Counted from the stretch's first letter, positions 46,180-56,517 are shown. The stretch: 64,000 nt of DNA from Melioribacteraceae bacterium (GCA_019638015.1 JAHBUP010000001.1:2202424-2266423); one strand, 5' to 3'. Notes: a model not told the origin generated them from the sequence alone. Numbers and translations are program-made.

Positions 46180-48318
46180 ATGCAAAAATTCAAATTTTCT
46201 CTACTAGTTTTTTTCATCCTTACCTCTTCCATATTGCCACAAAACAAATTACTAACCATAGACGATGTTGTGCTTGGCGGACAACGTTTAATACCGAAAA
46301 ATCTTCGCCAACTTTCATGGCAGCCCGGCTCAAACCGTTATACTTGGGTTGAAGGTTCTGCAATTCTTTCGTCTGATCTAAAATCGGCGGGTATTGATAC
46401 AGCCTTAACACTGAAAAAATTGAATGACCAGTTAAAAAATAAATCTCAAAACAATATAGGAGTTATTCCCTCTTTTACTTGGATTGCTAAGGGCCAGATT
46501 GGATTCTGGAATAGTTCAATATTTAATATTTATGACCTTGAAAAATCAGATGTAACAAAAATTATCATTTTACCAAAGGAGTCAGACAATAAAGTTATCT
46601 CCCCGAAATTCAATTACGCTGCATTCACAAAGCTCAATAATTTATTTATAATGAAAGATGGTAACGAAATCCCAGTTACCAATGATGCAGACTCAAATAT
46701 TGTAAATGGTCAATCTGTGCATCGTAATGAGTTTGGCATTGATGGAGGGATATTTTGGTCACCAAATGAAAACTACGTTGCATTTTACAGAATGGATGAA
46801 TCGATGGTAACAGATTATCCATTAGTGGAAATCCAACCCACTCCGGCAAAACTTAAAAACATAAAATATCCAATGGCTGGTCAAATGAGTCACCATGTTA
46901 CTGTTGGAATATATGATCTTAAAAACAACAAAACAGTATGGTTAAATACCGGGGAGCCAAAAGAACAATATTTAACAAATATCTCATGGTCACCTGATGA
47001 GAAGTATATATTTATTGCCCACCTCAACCGGGATCAGAATCATATGGAATTAAAAAGATATGATGTTTTCAGTGGGAATTATATTTCTACCTTATTTGAG
47101 GAAAAGCATGAAAAATATGTTGAGCCTGAAAATCCTATGATATTTTTACCCAATTCCAATGATTTGTATTTATGGTTTTCAGAGAGAGACGGCTGGAAGC
47201 ATTTATATCTATATTCTCTAAAAAATGGTTTTATTAAACAACTTACGAAAGGCACATGGGATGTCACTAGATTTGAAGGATTCGATAAGGAAGGTAAAAA
47301 TATTTTTATAAGTTGTACTAAAGATAGTCCCATTGAAAGACATGCTTATAAAATCAATATTGAAAAAAATTCAGTAACTAAACTTACCGATGGCGCTGGA
47401 GTTCATTCAATAGTGATCAACCAAGAAACCGGCTATTACTTAGATTCTTATACCAACTCTGAAACGCCAAGGATTATTAATCTAAAAGATAATAAGGGAA
47501 AACTTCTTAGAAATGTTCTGAAAGCCGATAATTCATTAAAGGATTACGCAATTGGCGATACAAGAATTTTTTCAATTAAAAGTGATGAGGGAATTGAATT
47601 GTACTGTAGAATGATACTGCCGTATGATTTTGATGAATCAAGAAAATATCCGGTAGTTTTCTACGTTTATGGTGGTCCACACGCTCAAGAAGTTTTGAAT
47701 GTTTTTGGTGTAAATCGTTATTATCTCTGGAGTCATTTTATGGCTCAAAAAGGATTTATAGTATTTACACTTGATAATCGTGGGTCAGCAAATCGTGGAC
47801 TCGAATTTGAACAAGCAACGTTTCGTAAGCTTGGCACAGTGGAAGTAAAGGATCAACTCACCGGTTTACAGTATTTAAAATCTCTTCCTTTTATCGATCA
47901 AAACAGAGTTGGTGTTTTTGGATGGAGTTATGGCGGATTTATGGCAACTTCATTACTCACAAGAACCGATGGTGCATTTAAAGTAGGAGTTGGTGGCGGT
48001 GCTGTAATAGATTGGAAATATTATGAAGTTATGTACACAGAGAGATATATGGATACACCGCAAACTAATCCAGAGGGGTACGAAGAAGCAAATCTTTTAA
48101 ATCATGCAAAAAACTTAAATGGTAAACTCTTACTTGTACATGGGACCAGCGATCCAACAGTAGTATGGCAGAATACGCTCGCTTTCGCTAAAAAATGTAC
48201 CGAACTTAATAAAGATTTAGACTACTATCCTTTCATAGGACATGGGCATGGAGTTGGTGGAAGAGATGCAGTAAATTTATATACAAAGATATCTCAATAT
48301 TTCTTGGACAACTTATAG
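46180..48318 (+). CDS. Secreted dipeptidyl-peptidase IV-type serine peptidase (S9 family)
   Basis: A 712-residue exported peptidase with a signal peptide (cleavage near I-L-P-Q). An N-terminal DPPIV-type beta-propeller (about 90-430) includes R-N-E-F-G-I-D-G-G-I-F-W-S-P, W-S-P-D-E-K-Y-I and a D-G-W-K-H-L-Y-L-Y block. The C-terminal alpha/beta-hydrolase domain has G-W-S-Y-G-G-F (nucleophile Ser), an Asp in S-D-P-T-V, and His in G-H-G-H-G. Such enzymes remove X-Pro dipeptides. The ATG at 46180 has GGAG upstream; the longer frame to 46078 runs back into clpP and the terminator. Confidence 0.92.
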   Translation: MQKFKFSLLVFFILTSSILPQNKLLTIDDVVLGGQRLIPKNLRQLSWQPGSNRYTWVEGSAILSSDLKSAGIDTALTLKKLNDQLKNKSQNNIGVIPSFTWIAKGQIGFWNSSIFNIYDLEKSDVTKIIILPKESDNKVISPKFNYAAFTKLNNLFIMKDGNEIPVTNDADSNIVNGQSVHRNEFGIDGGIFWSPNENYVAFYRMDESMVTDYPLVEIQPTPAKLKNIKYPMAGQMSHHVTVGIYDLKNNKTVWLNTGEPKEQYLTNISWSPDEKYIFIAHLNRDQNHMELKRYDVFSGNYISTLFEEKHEKYVEPENPMIFLPNSNDLYLWFSERDGWKHLYLYSLKNGFIKQLTKGTWDVTRFEGFDKEGKNIFISCTKDSPIERHAYKINIEKNSVTKLTDGAGVHSIVINQETGYYLDSYTNSETPRIINLKDNKGKLLRNVLKADNSLKDYAIGDTRIFSIKSDEGIELYCRMILPYDFDESRKYPVVFYVYGGPHAQEVLNVFGVNRYYLWSHFMAQKGFIVFTLDNRGSANRGLEFEQATFRKLGTVEVKDQLTGLQYLKSLPFIDQNRVGVFGWSYGGFMATSLLTRTDGAFKVGVGGGAVIDWKYYEVMYTERYMDTPQTNPEGYEEANLLNHAKNLNGKLLLVHGTSDPTVVWQNTLAFAKKCTELNKDLDYYPFIGHGHGVGGRDAVNLYTKISQYFLDNL

Positions 48319-48335
48319 CTTGAAAATTAATTTTG
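48304..48335 (+). promoter_or_regulatory. Candidate Bacteroidota-type promoter for the hybrid receiver protein
   Basis: TTG at 48304-48306 and TAATTTTG at 48328-48335 are 21 bases apart and match the pattern seen before smpB and tRNA-Leu. It overlaps the end of the peptidase gene and would give a leader of about 65 bases. Confidence 0.45.
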
Positions 48336-48406
48336 TGAAGTGAAACACTAATGGTTTCAAGTATATAATAAAATATTTATCTTGCAACAAAAAATATGGG
48401 TATAGT

Positions 48407-50755
48407 GTGAGCAAAAGTAAACTTGATATCTATGAAGGGCTGGCAAAAATTTCACTTGATGCAACTCAAGGCTCCAAATCTGCAATTGAAAATTTGTGCA
48501 ATTTTTTAGTTGAGGAATTTGAGCTCGTTTCCTCTGCCCTATTTCTAGTTGATAAAAATAATTCATTATTGCTTATTGGCAAATCCACCGGTGCTTTAAA
48601 TAATTTAGAATTAGGTGCCGTTCACTCTTGTAAGAATTGTCAAAGTCTAATTGGCTCAAACCCATTTATATTAGAAGCTTCCGCAAATTGCACCCTACCA
48701 ATTTCGATTCAAGGAAATCATGAGGGTTGCGCTCTTATAAATATTTCATCTACCCAGAATGCGCTTGTAAAAATATCTAAACAAAGTGCCGTTAGTTCTA
48801 GTGAGAAAATAGCCCTTGAAAAATCATTACCCTTAATTGGCATTATTATTAATCAATGGCTCATATCAAAAGGAAATGCAGAGGGTAAATCAGGTTTGTT
48901 TGCAAATACAGTATCAGAAACACTTGCAGAACTTAAAACCTATTCAAATTCAATAATTGGTTACACAACAATAATTGCTAACGAAAACTTGAATTCGTCT
49001 CAATCAGAATATATTACCTCAGTAAAAAGAAATGCGCAAAATTTATTATTAAGTGTTAACGATTTAAATGAGCTCTCTAAACTTGAGCAAGGTTCTTCAC
49101 CAATTAATTTAAAACTGGTTAATATCGCTCAGAGCACTAAAGAAATTACAGAGTTGTTTAAAGGTAGATTAGCCGCTAAAAAAATTGATTTTGATATTTC
49201 CATTTCTCCGGAAGTTGATAAACAGATCAGTGTTGACGATCAGAAATTAAGATATGTATTAACCAGTCTTCTTTTTATTTCTTACACAGTTACCCATCAA
49301 GGTGTAATTAGTTTAAAGGTTTCATCGGCTAAAAATAAAATCCGGTTCCAAATAACTGATTCTGGCAAAACTTTTTCTAGTGAAACTATTGAGAAATTTT
49401 TTGAACCATTTAGTCTATTAAAACTTGATGAGTTTAAAAACTCAAGTTTGACCGGATTAACACTATCCTTAGTTAAAAAGTACATTTCATTACTTGGGGG
49501 AGAAATATCTGTAACAAGTTCAAGCGGAAAAGGAAATTCATTAACTTTTACAATTGCCGATGAAGCAGTATCTGAAATAGAAAACAGCATTGCTCAATTG
49601 CCTAAACCAACATCAATTAATAAAGTTTTGGTTATTGAGGATGATTACGCTACATCAAAACTGCTCAGTAATTATTTAACTAAGTGGGGATATTATCCGG
49701 TAATTGTAGCTGATGAAAATCAGACATTCGAAATAATTGAAACCCAGCAGTTACTGGCCATAATTCTTGATATCGAATTACCAAATGTTAATGGTCTTGA
49801 ATTTCTAAAGCGAATTAGAGAATACCCCAGAGCTAAGAATGTTCCGGTAATTGTATGCTCTATTGAACCGGAGAAACAAAAAGCATTTTTAATGGGTGCC
49901 GTTGAGTACTTTGTTAAACCAATCAATTACAACTTTTTAGTAGAGGTTTTGACAAGTTATAAATTGCGGAAAAATTCAAATATTCTTTGTGTGGATGATG
50001 ATCTCCCAACCCTTAATTTAATAAAACAAGCTATTGAATCTGTCGGATTTGTTGCTGTTGCCGAGAATATATCAGCAAATGTAATGGATAATATAAAAGA
50101 TGTTGATATCGACCTAGCTATAATTGATTTAGATATGCCCACTCTCAGCGGATTTGAATTAATTAAACTTCTTAAATCAGAAAGAAGATATGCCAACCTT
50201 CCAATTATAATCTATACCGGCAAAGAAAATTATGCCGAGGACTTGAAAAAAATTGAGGGATTGTTTGATGATCTGCTGGATAAACGCTCAACTAATATTG
50301 AAAATTTGGCTGATGTAATTAATTCGATGATTAACCGATACGAAACTCCCCCGCCGGTTGAGGATGTAATAAGCAAAGATGATGTAATCAAAATTTTATT
50401 GGCAGAAGATTATAAACATTCCCAAATTATTGTTACCCGATTATTGAAGAAAAATGGGTTCGAGAATGTAATTGTTGTTGAGAATGGGGAAGACGCCGTA
50501 AATATGGCTAAGAAAGAAAAATTCAATTTGATACTGATGGATATGCAGATGCCGATTATGAATGGTTTTGAAGCTACTGAAAGAATTAGAGCGATGGCTG
50601 AATATAAAGATGTACCGGTAATTGCGCTTACAGCATTCGCGATGAAAGGTGACCGGGAAAAATGTCTTGAAGCCGGTGCAACCGATTATATACCAAAGCC
50701 TATTGACAGTAAAGAATTTATTGAGAAAGTAAAATACTATACCAATACTCTATAA
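48407..50755 (+). CDS. Hybrid pseudo-histidine-kinase with three receiver domains
   Basis: A 782-residue cytoplasmic protein starting at GTG. It has a GAF-like region (about 10-155), a DHp-like region with A-E-L-K-T-Y-S-N-S-I-I-G at 174-185 where the normal H-E-L-R-T-P-L-N has Ala in place of the phosphoacceptor His, and a HATPase-like domain (about 215-395) whose N-box asparagines and G-L-G-L motif are not kept (G-L-T-L-S). Three receiver domains follow, near 405-515, 525-635 and 660-780. Each retains a central Asp (D-I-E-L-P, D-L-D-M-P, D-M-Q-M-P), and the first and third retain K-P. It probably acts as a phospho-receiver scaffold rather than an autokinase. Confidence 0.87.
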   Translation: MSKSKLDIYEGLAKISLDATQGSKSAIENLCNFLVEEFELVSSALFLVDKNNSLLLIGKSTGALNNLELGAVHSCKNCQSLIGSNPFILEASANCTLPISIQGNHEGCALINISSTQNALVKISKQSAVSSSEKIALEKSLPLIGIIINQWLISKGNAEGKSGLFANTVSETLAELKTYSNSIIGYTTIIANENLNSSQSEYITSVKRNAQNLLLSVNDLNELSKLEQGSSPINLKLVNIAQSTKEITELFKGRLAAKKIDFDISISPEVDKQISVDDQKLRYVLTSLLFISYTVTHQGVISLKVSSAKNKIRFQITDSGKTFSSETIEKFFEPFSLLKLDEFKNSSLTGLTLSLVKKYISLLGGEISVTSSSGKGNSLTFTIADEAVSEIENSIAQLPKPTSINKVLVIEDDYATSKLLSNYLTKWGYYPVIVADENQTFEIIETQQLLAIILDIELPNVNGLEFLKRIREYPRAKNVPVIVCSIEPEKQKAFLMGAVEYFVKPINYNFLVEVLTSYKLRKNSNILCVDDDLPTLNLIKQAIESVGFVAVAENISANVMDNIKDVDIDLAIIDLDMPTLSGFELIKLLKSERRYANLPIIIYTGKENYAEDLKKIEGLFDDLLDKRSTNIENLADVINSMINRYETPPPVEDVISKDDVIKILLAEDYKHSQIIVTRLLKKNGFENVIVVENGEDAVNMAKKEKFNLILMDMQMPIMNGFEATERIRAMAEYKDVPVIALTAFAMKGDREKCLEAGATDYIPKPIDSKEFIEKVKYYTNTL

Positions 50756-50775
50756 AATGAATAATCAATTTTCTG

Positions 50776-50822
50776 AACGTCATTTCAATCCTTTATTTGG
50801 ATTAAGAAATGGCGTTTGTTTT
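50776..50822 (+). terminator. Rho-independent terminator after the hybrid receiver gene
   Basis: AACGTCATTTC-AATCC (50776-50791) pairs with GGATT-A-AGAAATGGCGTT (about 50799-50816) with only a bulge and a G-U pair, followed by a T-rich tail. It lies 20 bases past the stop and just before gltX. Confidence 0.75.
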
Positions 50823-50848
50823 TATGATAAACTAAAAAGTTAAATATT

Positions 50849-52303
50849 ATGTCAGAACAAATACGAGTCCGTTTTGCTCCGAGTCCAACTGGTTACCTTC
50901 ATGTTGGTGGATTGCGCACCGCATTATATAATTATCTTTTCGCTAAAAAGAATAATGGTAAGTTTATTCTGCGAATTGAGGATACCGATAGAAATAGATA
51001 TGTGGAAGGCGCAGTTGAAAATCTGTTGGAAGCGCTCAAGTGGTCGGGATTAATCTACGATGAAGGTCCTGATATTGGAGGTGATGTTGGTCCATATATT
51101 CAATCTCAAAGGCTCGATATCTACCAAAAATATGCAAATGAACTCATTGAAAATGGAAATGCTTATTACTGTTTTTGCACTCCGGAGCGACTTCAAGCGT
51201 TGAGAGAAGAACAGGAAAAACAAAAACTTCCTCAATTAAAATATGATAAACATTGCTTAAAACTAACCAAGGCAGAAATAGAATCTAATATTGCAGCAAA
51301 AATTCCTTACACAATAAGATTAAATGTGGTTGGTAATAAACATATTGTATTTGATGATATAATACGAAACCGAGTTGAATTTGACAGTTCCAATATTGAC
51401 GATCAAGTATTGATTAAAAGTGATGGATACCCAACTTACCATTTGGCCAATATCGTTGATGATTATTTAATGGGAATTACCCATGTAATTAGAGGTGAGG
51501 AATGGCTTTCATCAACCCCGAAACATGTTTTACTATATGATGCGCTTGGATGGAGAAGACCAATATTCGCTCATCTACCCCTGCTGCTTAACCCAGATAA
51601 ATCAAAATTAAGCAAAAGGCAAGGCGATGTTGCTGTTGAAGACTATAGGGATAAAGGTTATTTACGAGATGCACTCATAAATTTTGTGGCTCTATTGGGT
51701 TGGAACGCCGGTGATGATAAAGAATTCTATAAAATAGATGAGCTTATTGAAGCATTCTCTTTGGAAAGAGTTAATAAATCGGGCGCGGTTTTCGATCTTC
51801 AAAAATTAAACTGGTTAAACGCCGAACATTTACGAAAGTTGGAAGATTCAGAAATCCTAACATTGCTTCGCAAAGAGATTCTCAATTCTAAATTCTCAAC
51901 TCTCAGTTTAACAGATGATTATTTACTACTAATTATTTCGGCGATGAAAGAGAGAGTTGCTTTTATTAAAGAGTTCATAACTACATGCCCCTATTTTTAC
52001 GAAACACCGAGTGAGTATGAACAGAAATCGTTTGAAAAAAACTGGACCCCTCAGACCCCGGATCAATTAAATATATTTATTGAAGAGGTTCAGAAGTTTG
52101 AAATACCTACCAAAACTGATTACGAAACAGCTTTATCATTAACCGCTGAAAAGTTGAATATCGGGAAGGGAAAGTTAATTCACCCACTTCGACTTGCAGT
52201 ATCGGGACAAAGTACGGGACCGGGAATGTTCGATCTTTTATTCATTTTAGGTAAAGAAGAAATAATTAACCGTATTAATGCAGCTATAAAAAAATTAAGC
52301 TGA
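50849..52303 (+). CDS. gltX: Glutamyl-tRNA synthetase
   Basis: A 484-residue class I synthetase with R-F-A-P-S-P-T-G-Y-L-H-V-G-G near the N terminus (HIGH motif as H-V-G-G), R-I-E-D-T-D, and K-L-S-K-R-Q-G-D (KMSKS loop) around 252-259. The C-terminal helical anticodon-binding part is normal. It charges tRNA-Glu. glnS is also present 2 kb away, which indicates direct glutaminylation in this organism. Its end overlaps the convergent histidine kinase gene by nine bases. Confidence 0.95.
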   Translation: MSEQIRVRFAPSPTGYLHVGGLRTALYNYLFAKKNNGKFILRIEDTDRNRYVEGAVENLLEALKWSGLIYDEGPDIGGDVGPYIQSQRLDIYQKYANELIENGNAYYCFCTPERLQALREEQEKQKLPQLKYDKHCLKLTKAEIESNIAAKIPYTIRLNVVGNKHIVFDDIIRNRVEFDSSNIDDQVLIKSDGYPTYHLANIVDDYLMGITHVIRGEEWLSSTPKHVLLYDALGWRRPIFAHLPLLLNPDKSKLSKRQGDVAVEDYRDKGYLRDALINFVALLGWNAGDDKEFYKIDELIEAFSLERVNKSGAVFDLQKLNWLNAEHLRKLEDSEILTLLRKEILNSKFSTLSLTDDYLLLIISAMKERVAFIKEFITTCPYFYETPSEYEQKSFEKNWTPQTPDQLNIFIEEVQKFEIPTKTDYETALSLTAEKLNIGKGKLIHPLRLAVSGQSTGPGMFDLLFILGKEEIINRINAAIKKLS

Positions 52304-53458
52304 TTCTTTTCCAAATGGATAAATAACTGGATAGGATACTGTGAATGTAGTCCCTTTTTCTCGATCTGAGTAAAAGGATAGAGTTCCACCAAGATATTTC
52401 TCAGTAAGCAATTTCATACTATAAATGCCTAATCCCCGTCCGGCTCCTTTTGTTGAAACTGTCCTGGTAAATAGCTGAGATTGAATTTCTTCTGGGATAA
52501 ATGAACTGTTTGCAACAGAAAATGAGATCATCCCATTATCTTTAAATGATTTTATAAGAATTATCGCCTCCTCTGATGAAGCCTCTACCGCATTCTTAAT
52601 CATATTACCAAGTACTCTTCCAATTAGAGTTTCATCGCTTTCAAATTCATCATCTGTGCTTTGAGAATCAATTTTAATTTTTTTACTACCTAACTGCTCG
52701 GAATGAATGAAGGCATCAAATAATTTTGAGATGAGTCCAAGTGAACTGATAGTTGTGATATTAGGTTTTATACTGGTCTTCTCATTTGACACTAAATGCC
52801 GGTGGGTTAAAATTTCATTGATAATTCTTTTTGTTAAGTTACTCAATACTAAAAATAAATCTTTTCTCTCCTCATCACTAATTGACTCCCCTTCAATTAA
52901 ATCCAGCACACTGTTCATGCTTCCTGTAGTATTTAAAATATCATGAAAAAATATTCGCTCAATCTGTTTTCTTTCGCTTATATCCTCAAATATTCCAACT
53001 CCGCCAACAATCTTGCCATCCTCAAGTTTAATTGGAGCAAAATTTACCCTTACGGGAGTAATCATTCCGCTATTCTTGGTTTGAAATTCTCCTTCATAAT
53101 GTCCGATTGAACCTGCGAGTGAATTCTCAATTGCTGAGACCATATGAAAATCAAGTATGTCGAGCAGTTTTGTACCAATAAGTTTTGTCTCGGGAATATC
53201 GGTCAGCTTGGCAAAATTTTCATTAAATCCGCTTATTATTTTATCAGAATCAAAATGAATAATACCCAATGGTACATTGGTGAAAAGCATTCTATACTTC
53301 TCTTCACTCTCCTTTAAAGCGTGTTGAGCTTTTTTTAATTCTGAGGCAGCCAATTCAAGCAAATCAAGTTCTTTGAAGGCATCCGGAAAATTTGGACCTG
53401 GTTCCAGAATACTCTTTCTTTTATTGGCTAATTCTTCTGCTCTGTTTTTATTGTTCAT
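52295..53458 (-). CDS. PAS-domain sensor histidine kinase
   Basis: A 387-residue cytoplasmic kinase with a PAS domain at about 48-165 (E-K-Y-R-M-L-F-T-N-V-P-L-G-I-I ... F-E-D-I-S-E-R-K), a DHp-like segment with I-F-F-H-D-I-L-N-T-T-G (phosphoacceptor His near 173), and a HATPase domain with N-M-I-K-N-A-V-E-A-S and S-T-K-G-A-G-R-G-L-G-I-Y-S-M-K. The G1 box reads V-A-N-S-S instead of V-x-D-x-G; I recall this Asn variant from related F-H-D-x-L-N kinases, so it is not necessarily inactive. No membrane segment or cognate regulator is adjacent; the lone receiver at 55828 is a candidate partner. Confidence 0.88.
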   Translation of the reverse strand: MNNKNRAEELANKRKSILEPGPNFPDAFKELDLLELAASELKKAQHALKESEEKYRMLFTNVPLGIIHFDSDKIISGFNENFAKLTDIPETKLIGTKLLDILDFHMVSAIENSLAGSIGHYEGEFQTKNSGMITPVRVNFAPIKLEDGKIVGGVGIFEDISERKQIERIFFHDILNTTGSMNSVLDLIEGESISDEERKDLFLVLSNLTKRIINEILTHRHLVSNEKTSIKPNITTISSLGLISKLFDAFIHSEQLGSKKIKIDSQSTDDEFESDETLIGRVLGNMIKNAVEASSEEAIILIKSFKDNGMISFSVANSSFIPEEIQSQLFTRTVSTKGAGRGLGIYSMKLLTEKYLGGTLSFYSDREKGTTFTVSYPVIYPFGKESA

Positions 53459-53577
53459 CTTTGCTTAACTAATTTATTGATAAAAATAGCATATCTTTAT
53501 TAACCATCTCAACCTTAAACATTTTTGAATTGTGCAGGAACTAATCTATTTAATTATAAGTTTAGCAAAATAAAAAC

Positions 53578-54033
53578 ATGCACACATTCAAAGTAAACCA
53601 AGAAATAAACGCTTCAATTTCAGAAGCTTGGGATTTTTTTTCTTCTCCCGAAAATCTACAGAAGATTACTCCTAATCATATGGAATTTCGGATATTATCC
53701 GATATTAAAGGTATAAAAATGTTCCCCGGTATGATAATAGAGTACATCGTTAAACCCCTATTTGGAATCCCTATGAAATGGGTTACAGAAATTACTCACG
53801 TTGAAAATCATAAATATTTTATTGATGAACAGCGTTTTGGTCCCTATAAGTTTTGGCATCATTTACACAGATTCAATATTGTTGATGATAAGCTCATTAT
53901 GGAAGATATTCTTCATTATAAACTTCCATTCGGTTTTTTAGGAGTATTGATTAATCGACTTTTTGTAAGAAAACAGATCGAGCAAATATTCTCATACCGT
54001 AAAAGAACAGTCGATAAAATATTCAACTCATAA
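53578..54033 (+). CDS. SRPBCC-family ligand-binding protein
   Basis: A 151-residue protein with the START/Bet-v1-like layout: V-N-Q-E-I-N-A-S-I-S-E-A-W-D-F-F-S-S-P-E-N-L at the start, a P-x-G-M-I-I-E-Y strand, W-V-T-E-I-T-H-V, and F-x-D-E-Q-x-x-G-P-Y-K-F-W-H-H near 83-97. Members bind hydrophobic ligands or act in cyclase-like reactions; the specific role is unknown. It is a single gene, ending one base before the convergent glnS stop. Confidence 0.82.
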   Translation: MHTFKVNQEINASISEAWDFFSSPENLQKITPNHMEFRILSDIKGIKMFPGMIIEYIVKPLFGIPMKWVTEITHVENHKYFIDEQRFGPYKFWHHLHRFNIVDDKLIMEDILHYKLPFGFLGVLINRLFVRKQIEQIFSYRKRTVDKIFNS

Positions 54034-54034
54034 A

Positions 54035-55726
54035 TTATTTGTGCTGCTTAGCCCAACTGTCTTTCAAAGTAACAGTCCTGTTAAATACCATTTTACCATT
54101 TTGGGAATATTTCGAATCGACACAAAAATATCCTAATCTTTCAAATTGGAATCTGTCAATAACTTTAGCATTCTCTAATGATTTTTCCAGCTTTGCATTT
54201 GAAATTATTTCGAGTGAATTAGGATTGATTTTTGAGAGCCAATCCTCCTCAGCTCCGGGATTTTCTACAGTAAACAATCTTTCATATAATCTAACTTCAG
54301 CCTCAAATGAATTTTGAGAGGATACCCAGTGAATCACACCTTTAACTTTTTTGGTACTTGTACCAACGCCACTTTTTGTTTCCGGATCGTATGTGCATCG
54401 AAGCTCGATGATATTCCCCTCATTATCTTTTATTACTTCTTCGCATTTAATTATGTATGCGTAACGTAATCTTACTTCTCCCCCCGGGATTAATCTATGA
54501 AATCCCTTTGGCGGATTTTCCAAAAAATCAGATTTTTCTATAAATATTTCTTTACTAAATAATAGATTTCTTTTGCCCGCTTCTAGATTTTCCGGATTAT
54601 TGATTGCTTCAAGTTCTTCTGAATGCCCCTCTGGATAATTTGTAATCACAATTTTTAAAGGATTTAACACTGCCATAACCCGATTAGCATTTTTATTTAA
54701 GTCTTCTCGAATTGAATACTCCAGGAGAGCAATGTCAGTTAACGCGTCACGTTTAGCTACGCCAATAATATCGGCAAAATTAATTATTGATTCGGAAGTA
54801 TATCCTCTTCTTCTATAACCGGAAATTGTAGGCATTCTGGGATCATCCCAACCGTCAACATATTTTTCCTGAACAAGTTGTAACAATCTTCTCTTGCTCA
54901 TTACGGTATAAGTTAAATTTAATCGGGCAAATTCTATCTGTTGTGGATGATAAACGCCTAACTGCTCTAAATACCAATCATATAATGGTCGGTGATTCTC
55001 AAATTCGAGTGTGCATATTGAATGAGTGATTCCCTCAATAGAATCCTCATTGCCGTGCGCCCAATCGTAAGTTGGATAGATACACCATTTGTTTCCTTGA
55101 CGGTGATGTTCAGCATGAACAATTCGGTACATTATTGGGTCACGCATATTAAAATTTGGGGAAGCCATATCAATTTTGGCACGTAATGTTTTTGATCCAT
55201 TTGGAAATTCCCCTGCTTTCATTCTCTCAAATAAGTCAAGATTTTCTTCAACCGATCGATTTCTAAAAGGACTATCTTTTCCCGGTTCAGTTAAGGTACC
55301 TCTAGTCGATCTTATTTCATCGGCATTTAAATCGCAGACGTAAGCTTTTCCTTTTTTAATAAGATCAACTGCCCATTGATACATCTGGTCAAAATAGTCT
55401 GAGGCATATAAAACTCTATCCTCAAAATTTGCGCCCAGCCATTTAACATCCTCAATTATTGAATCTACATATTCCTGTTCTTCTTTTTCGGGGTTGGTAT
55501 CATCGAACCTTAAATTAAATTTACCATCATAATCTTTTGCAACACCATAATTCAGGCAGATAGATTTTGCATGTCCTATATGCAGATATCCATTGGGTTC
55601 GGGGGGGAATCTAGTTGTAACCGGTTTATCTCCCCATTTTCCGCTACGTAAATCTTCATCAATAATTTCATAGATAAAGTTTTTTGGCTTTCTTTCTAAT
55701 TTCGAGTTATCCTTGGTTTCGTCCAT
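54035..55726 (-). CDS. glnS: Glutaminyl-tRNA synthetase
   Basis: A 563-residue class I synthetase with [17 protein letters not shown] (HIGH motif), R-F-D-D-T-N-P, V-M-S-K-R (KMSKS loop) and the two beta-barrel anticodon-binding domains in the C-terminal 220 residues. It charges tRNA-Gln directly. The ATG at 55726 is preferred to the adjoining GTG. Together with gltX and tyrS it is the third synthetase gene in the window. Confidence 0.95.
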   Translation of the reverse strand: MDETKDNSKLERKPKNFIYEIIDEDLRSGKWGDKPVTTRFPPEPNGYLHIGHAKSICLNYGVAKDYDGKFNLRFDDTNPEKEEQEYVDSIIEDVKWLGANFEDRVLYASDYFDQMYQWAVDLIKKGKAYVCDLNADEIRSTRGTLTEPGKDSPFRNRSVEENLDLFERMKAGEFPNGSKTLRAKIDMASPNFNMRDPIMYRIVHAEHHRQGNKWCIYPTYDWAHGNEDSIEGITHSICTLEFENHRPLYDWYLEQLGVYHPQQIEFARLNLTYTVMSKRRLLQLVQEKYVDGWDDPRMPTISGYRRRGYTSESIINFADIIGVAKRDALTDIALLEYSIREDLNKNANRVMAVLNPLKIVITNYPEGHSEELEAINNPENLEAGKRNLLFSKEIFIEKSDFLENPPKGFHRLIPGGEVRLRYAYIIKCEEVIKDNEGNIIELRCTYDPETKSGVGTSTKKVKGVIHWVSSQNSFEAEVRLYERLFTVENPGAEEDWLSKINPNSLEIISNAKLEKSLENAKVIDRFQFERLGYFCVDSKYSQNGKMVFNRTVTLKDSWAKQHK

Positions 55727-55827
55727 CACTATACTATAATAGTTTGAAAATTGTGTTGGTCAAGATAAAGAATTGGCTGTGCAAATTCATTTACAATTTT
55801 AATTACTGTACGCACTTTAGGAGATAT

Positions 55828-56202
55828 TTATTTGAGATGTTTCTTAATTCGTGGTACTAATTCAGAAATCGCCCTTGAATCTTTAATGATAAAATCAGCG
55901 GCTCCTTGAGCTAATCTCTCAACAACTTTCAGTTTATCATTGATAGTAGTAAAAAAGATCACCGGAATGTGTTTGATATCATCCAAACTTTTTAATTCTT
56001 TTAAAATTGTAAATCCATCTTTGACTGGCATATCATTATCAAGCAAAATAATATCGGGTTTAATCCTTTGAACTTCTTGTACGACATTAGCCCCATTTTC
56101 AAAATGAGTAACATCAAATCCAGCGTTTAATAAAACAAATCGTACCGATGTAGAAATTGATTTGCTATCTTCGGCGTAGACTACCTTATATTTCTTTTCC
56201 AC
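55828..56202 (-). CDS. Single-domain response regulator
   Basis: A 124-residue stand-alone receiver (CheY-like): the acidic pair at Y-A-E-D near 10-13, the phospho-acceptor Asp in L-L-D-N-D-M-P around 55, T in F-F-T-T near 84, and a conserved Lys in I-I-K-D-S near 107. There is no output domain. It may relay phosphate from the nearby PAS kinase or the pseudokinase hybrid. The start codon is GTG. No promoter is obvious. Confidence 0.9.
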   Translation of the reverse strand: MEKKYKVVYAEDSKSISTSVRFVLLNAGFDVTHFENGANVVQEVQRIKPDIILLDNDMPVKDGFTILKELKSLDDIKHIPVIFFTTINDKLKVVERLAQGAADFIIKDSRAISELVPRIKKHLK

Positions 56203-56338
56203 TTTTTCTATTTCTAATTGTCAATTTATGCTCTTATAATCGGTTAAAAGTATTTTTTTTTTAGTGCTATCCACTAAAAATTTATTAAAATTAATTATGC
56301 TACAGATAAAAAAGAAATGGTTAAATGAGGAGATTTTT

Positions 56339-56370
56339 TTTGGAAATGCGCTCTAACTTTTATAGTTTTC
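56339..56370 (+). promoter_or_regulatory. Possible promoter for tRNA-Leu(CAA)
   Basis: TTTG at 56339-56342 and TAGTTTTC at 56363-56370 are 20 bases apart, close to the Bacteroidota pattern with one change in the last base. The start site would be about 20 bases before the tRNA. Confidence 0.3.
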
Positions 56371-56395
56371 GCTTCCAAAATATTGATACATAAAT

Positions 56396-56481
56396 GCCGA
56401 AGTGGCGGAATTGGTAGACGCGCTGGACTCAAAATCCAGTGAGGCTCAAACCTCGTGCCGGTTCGAGTCCGGCCTCCGGTA
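56396..56481 (+). tRNA. tRNA-Leu (anticodon CAA)
   Basis: A type II cloverleaf with a long variable arm (about GAGGCTCAAACCTC). The acceptor arms GCCGAAG/CTCCGGT pair with one A-C mismatch and a terminal G-U, the anticodon stem is CTGGA/TCCAG with loop CTCAAAA (anticodon CAA, reading UUG), and the T arm is GCCGG-TTCGAGT-CCGGC. Discriminator A; CCA not encoded. Confidence 0.97.
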
Positions 56482-56517
56482 CTATAAGCTCAGTAATTCC
56501 AACTGAGCTTATTTCTT

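Noticed and set aside
52295..53458. PAS histidine kinase as a second pseudokinase because of the Asn in the G1 box
   Set aside because: The phosphoacceptor His, N box and G2 box are present, and I recall the Asn variant from related kinases with the F-H-D-x-L-N DHp motif, so inactivity is not supported.
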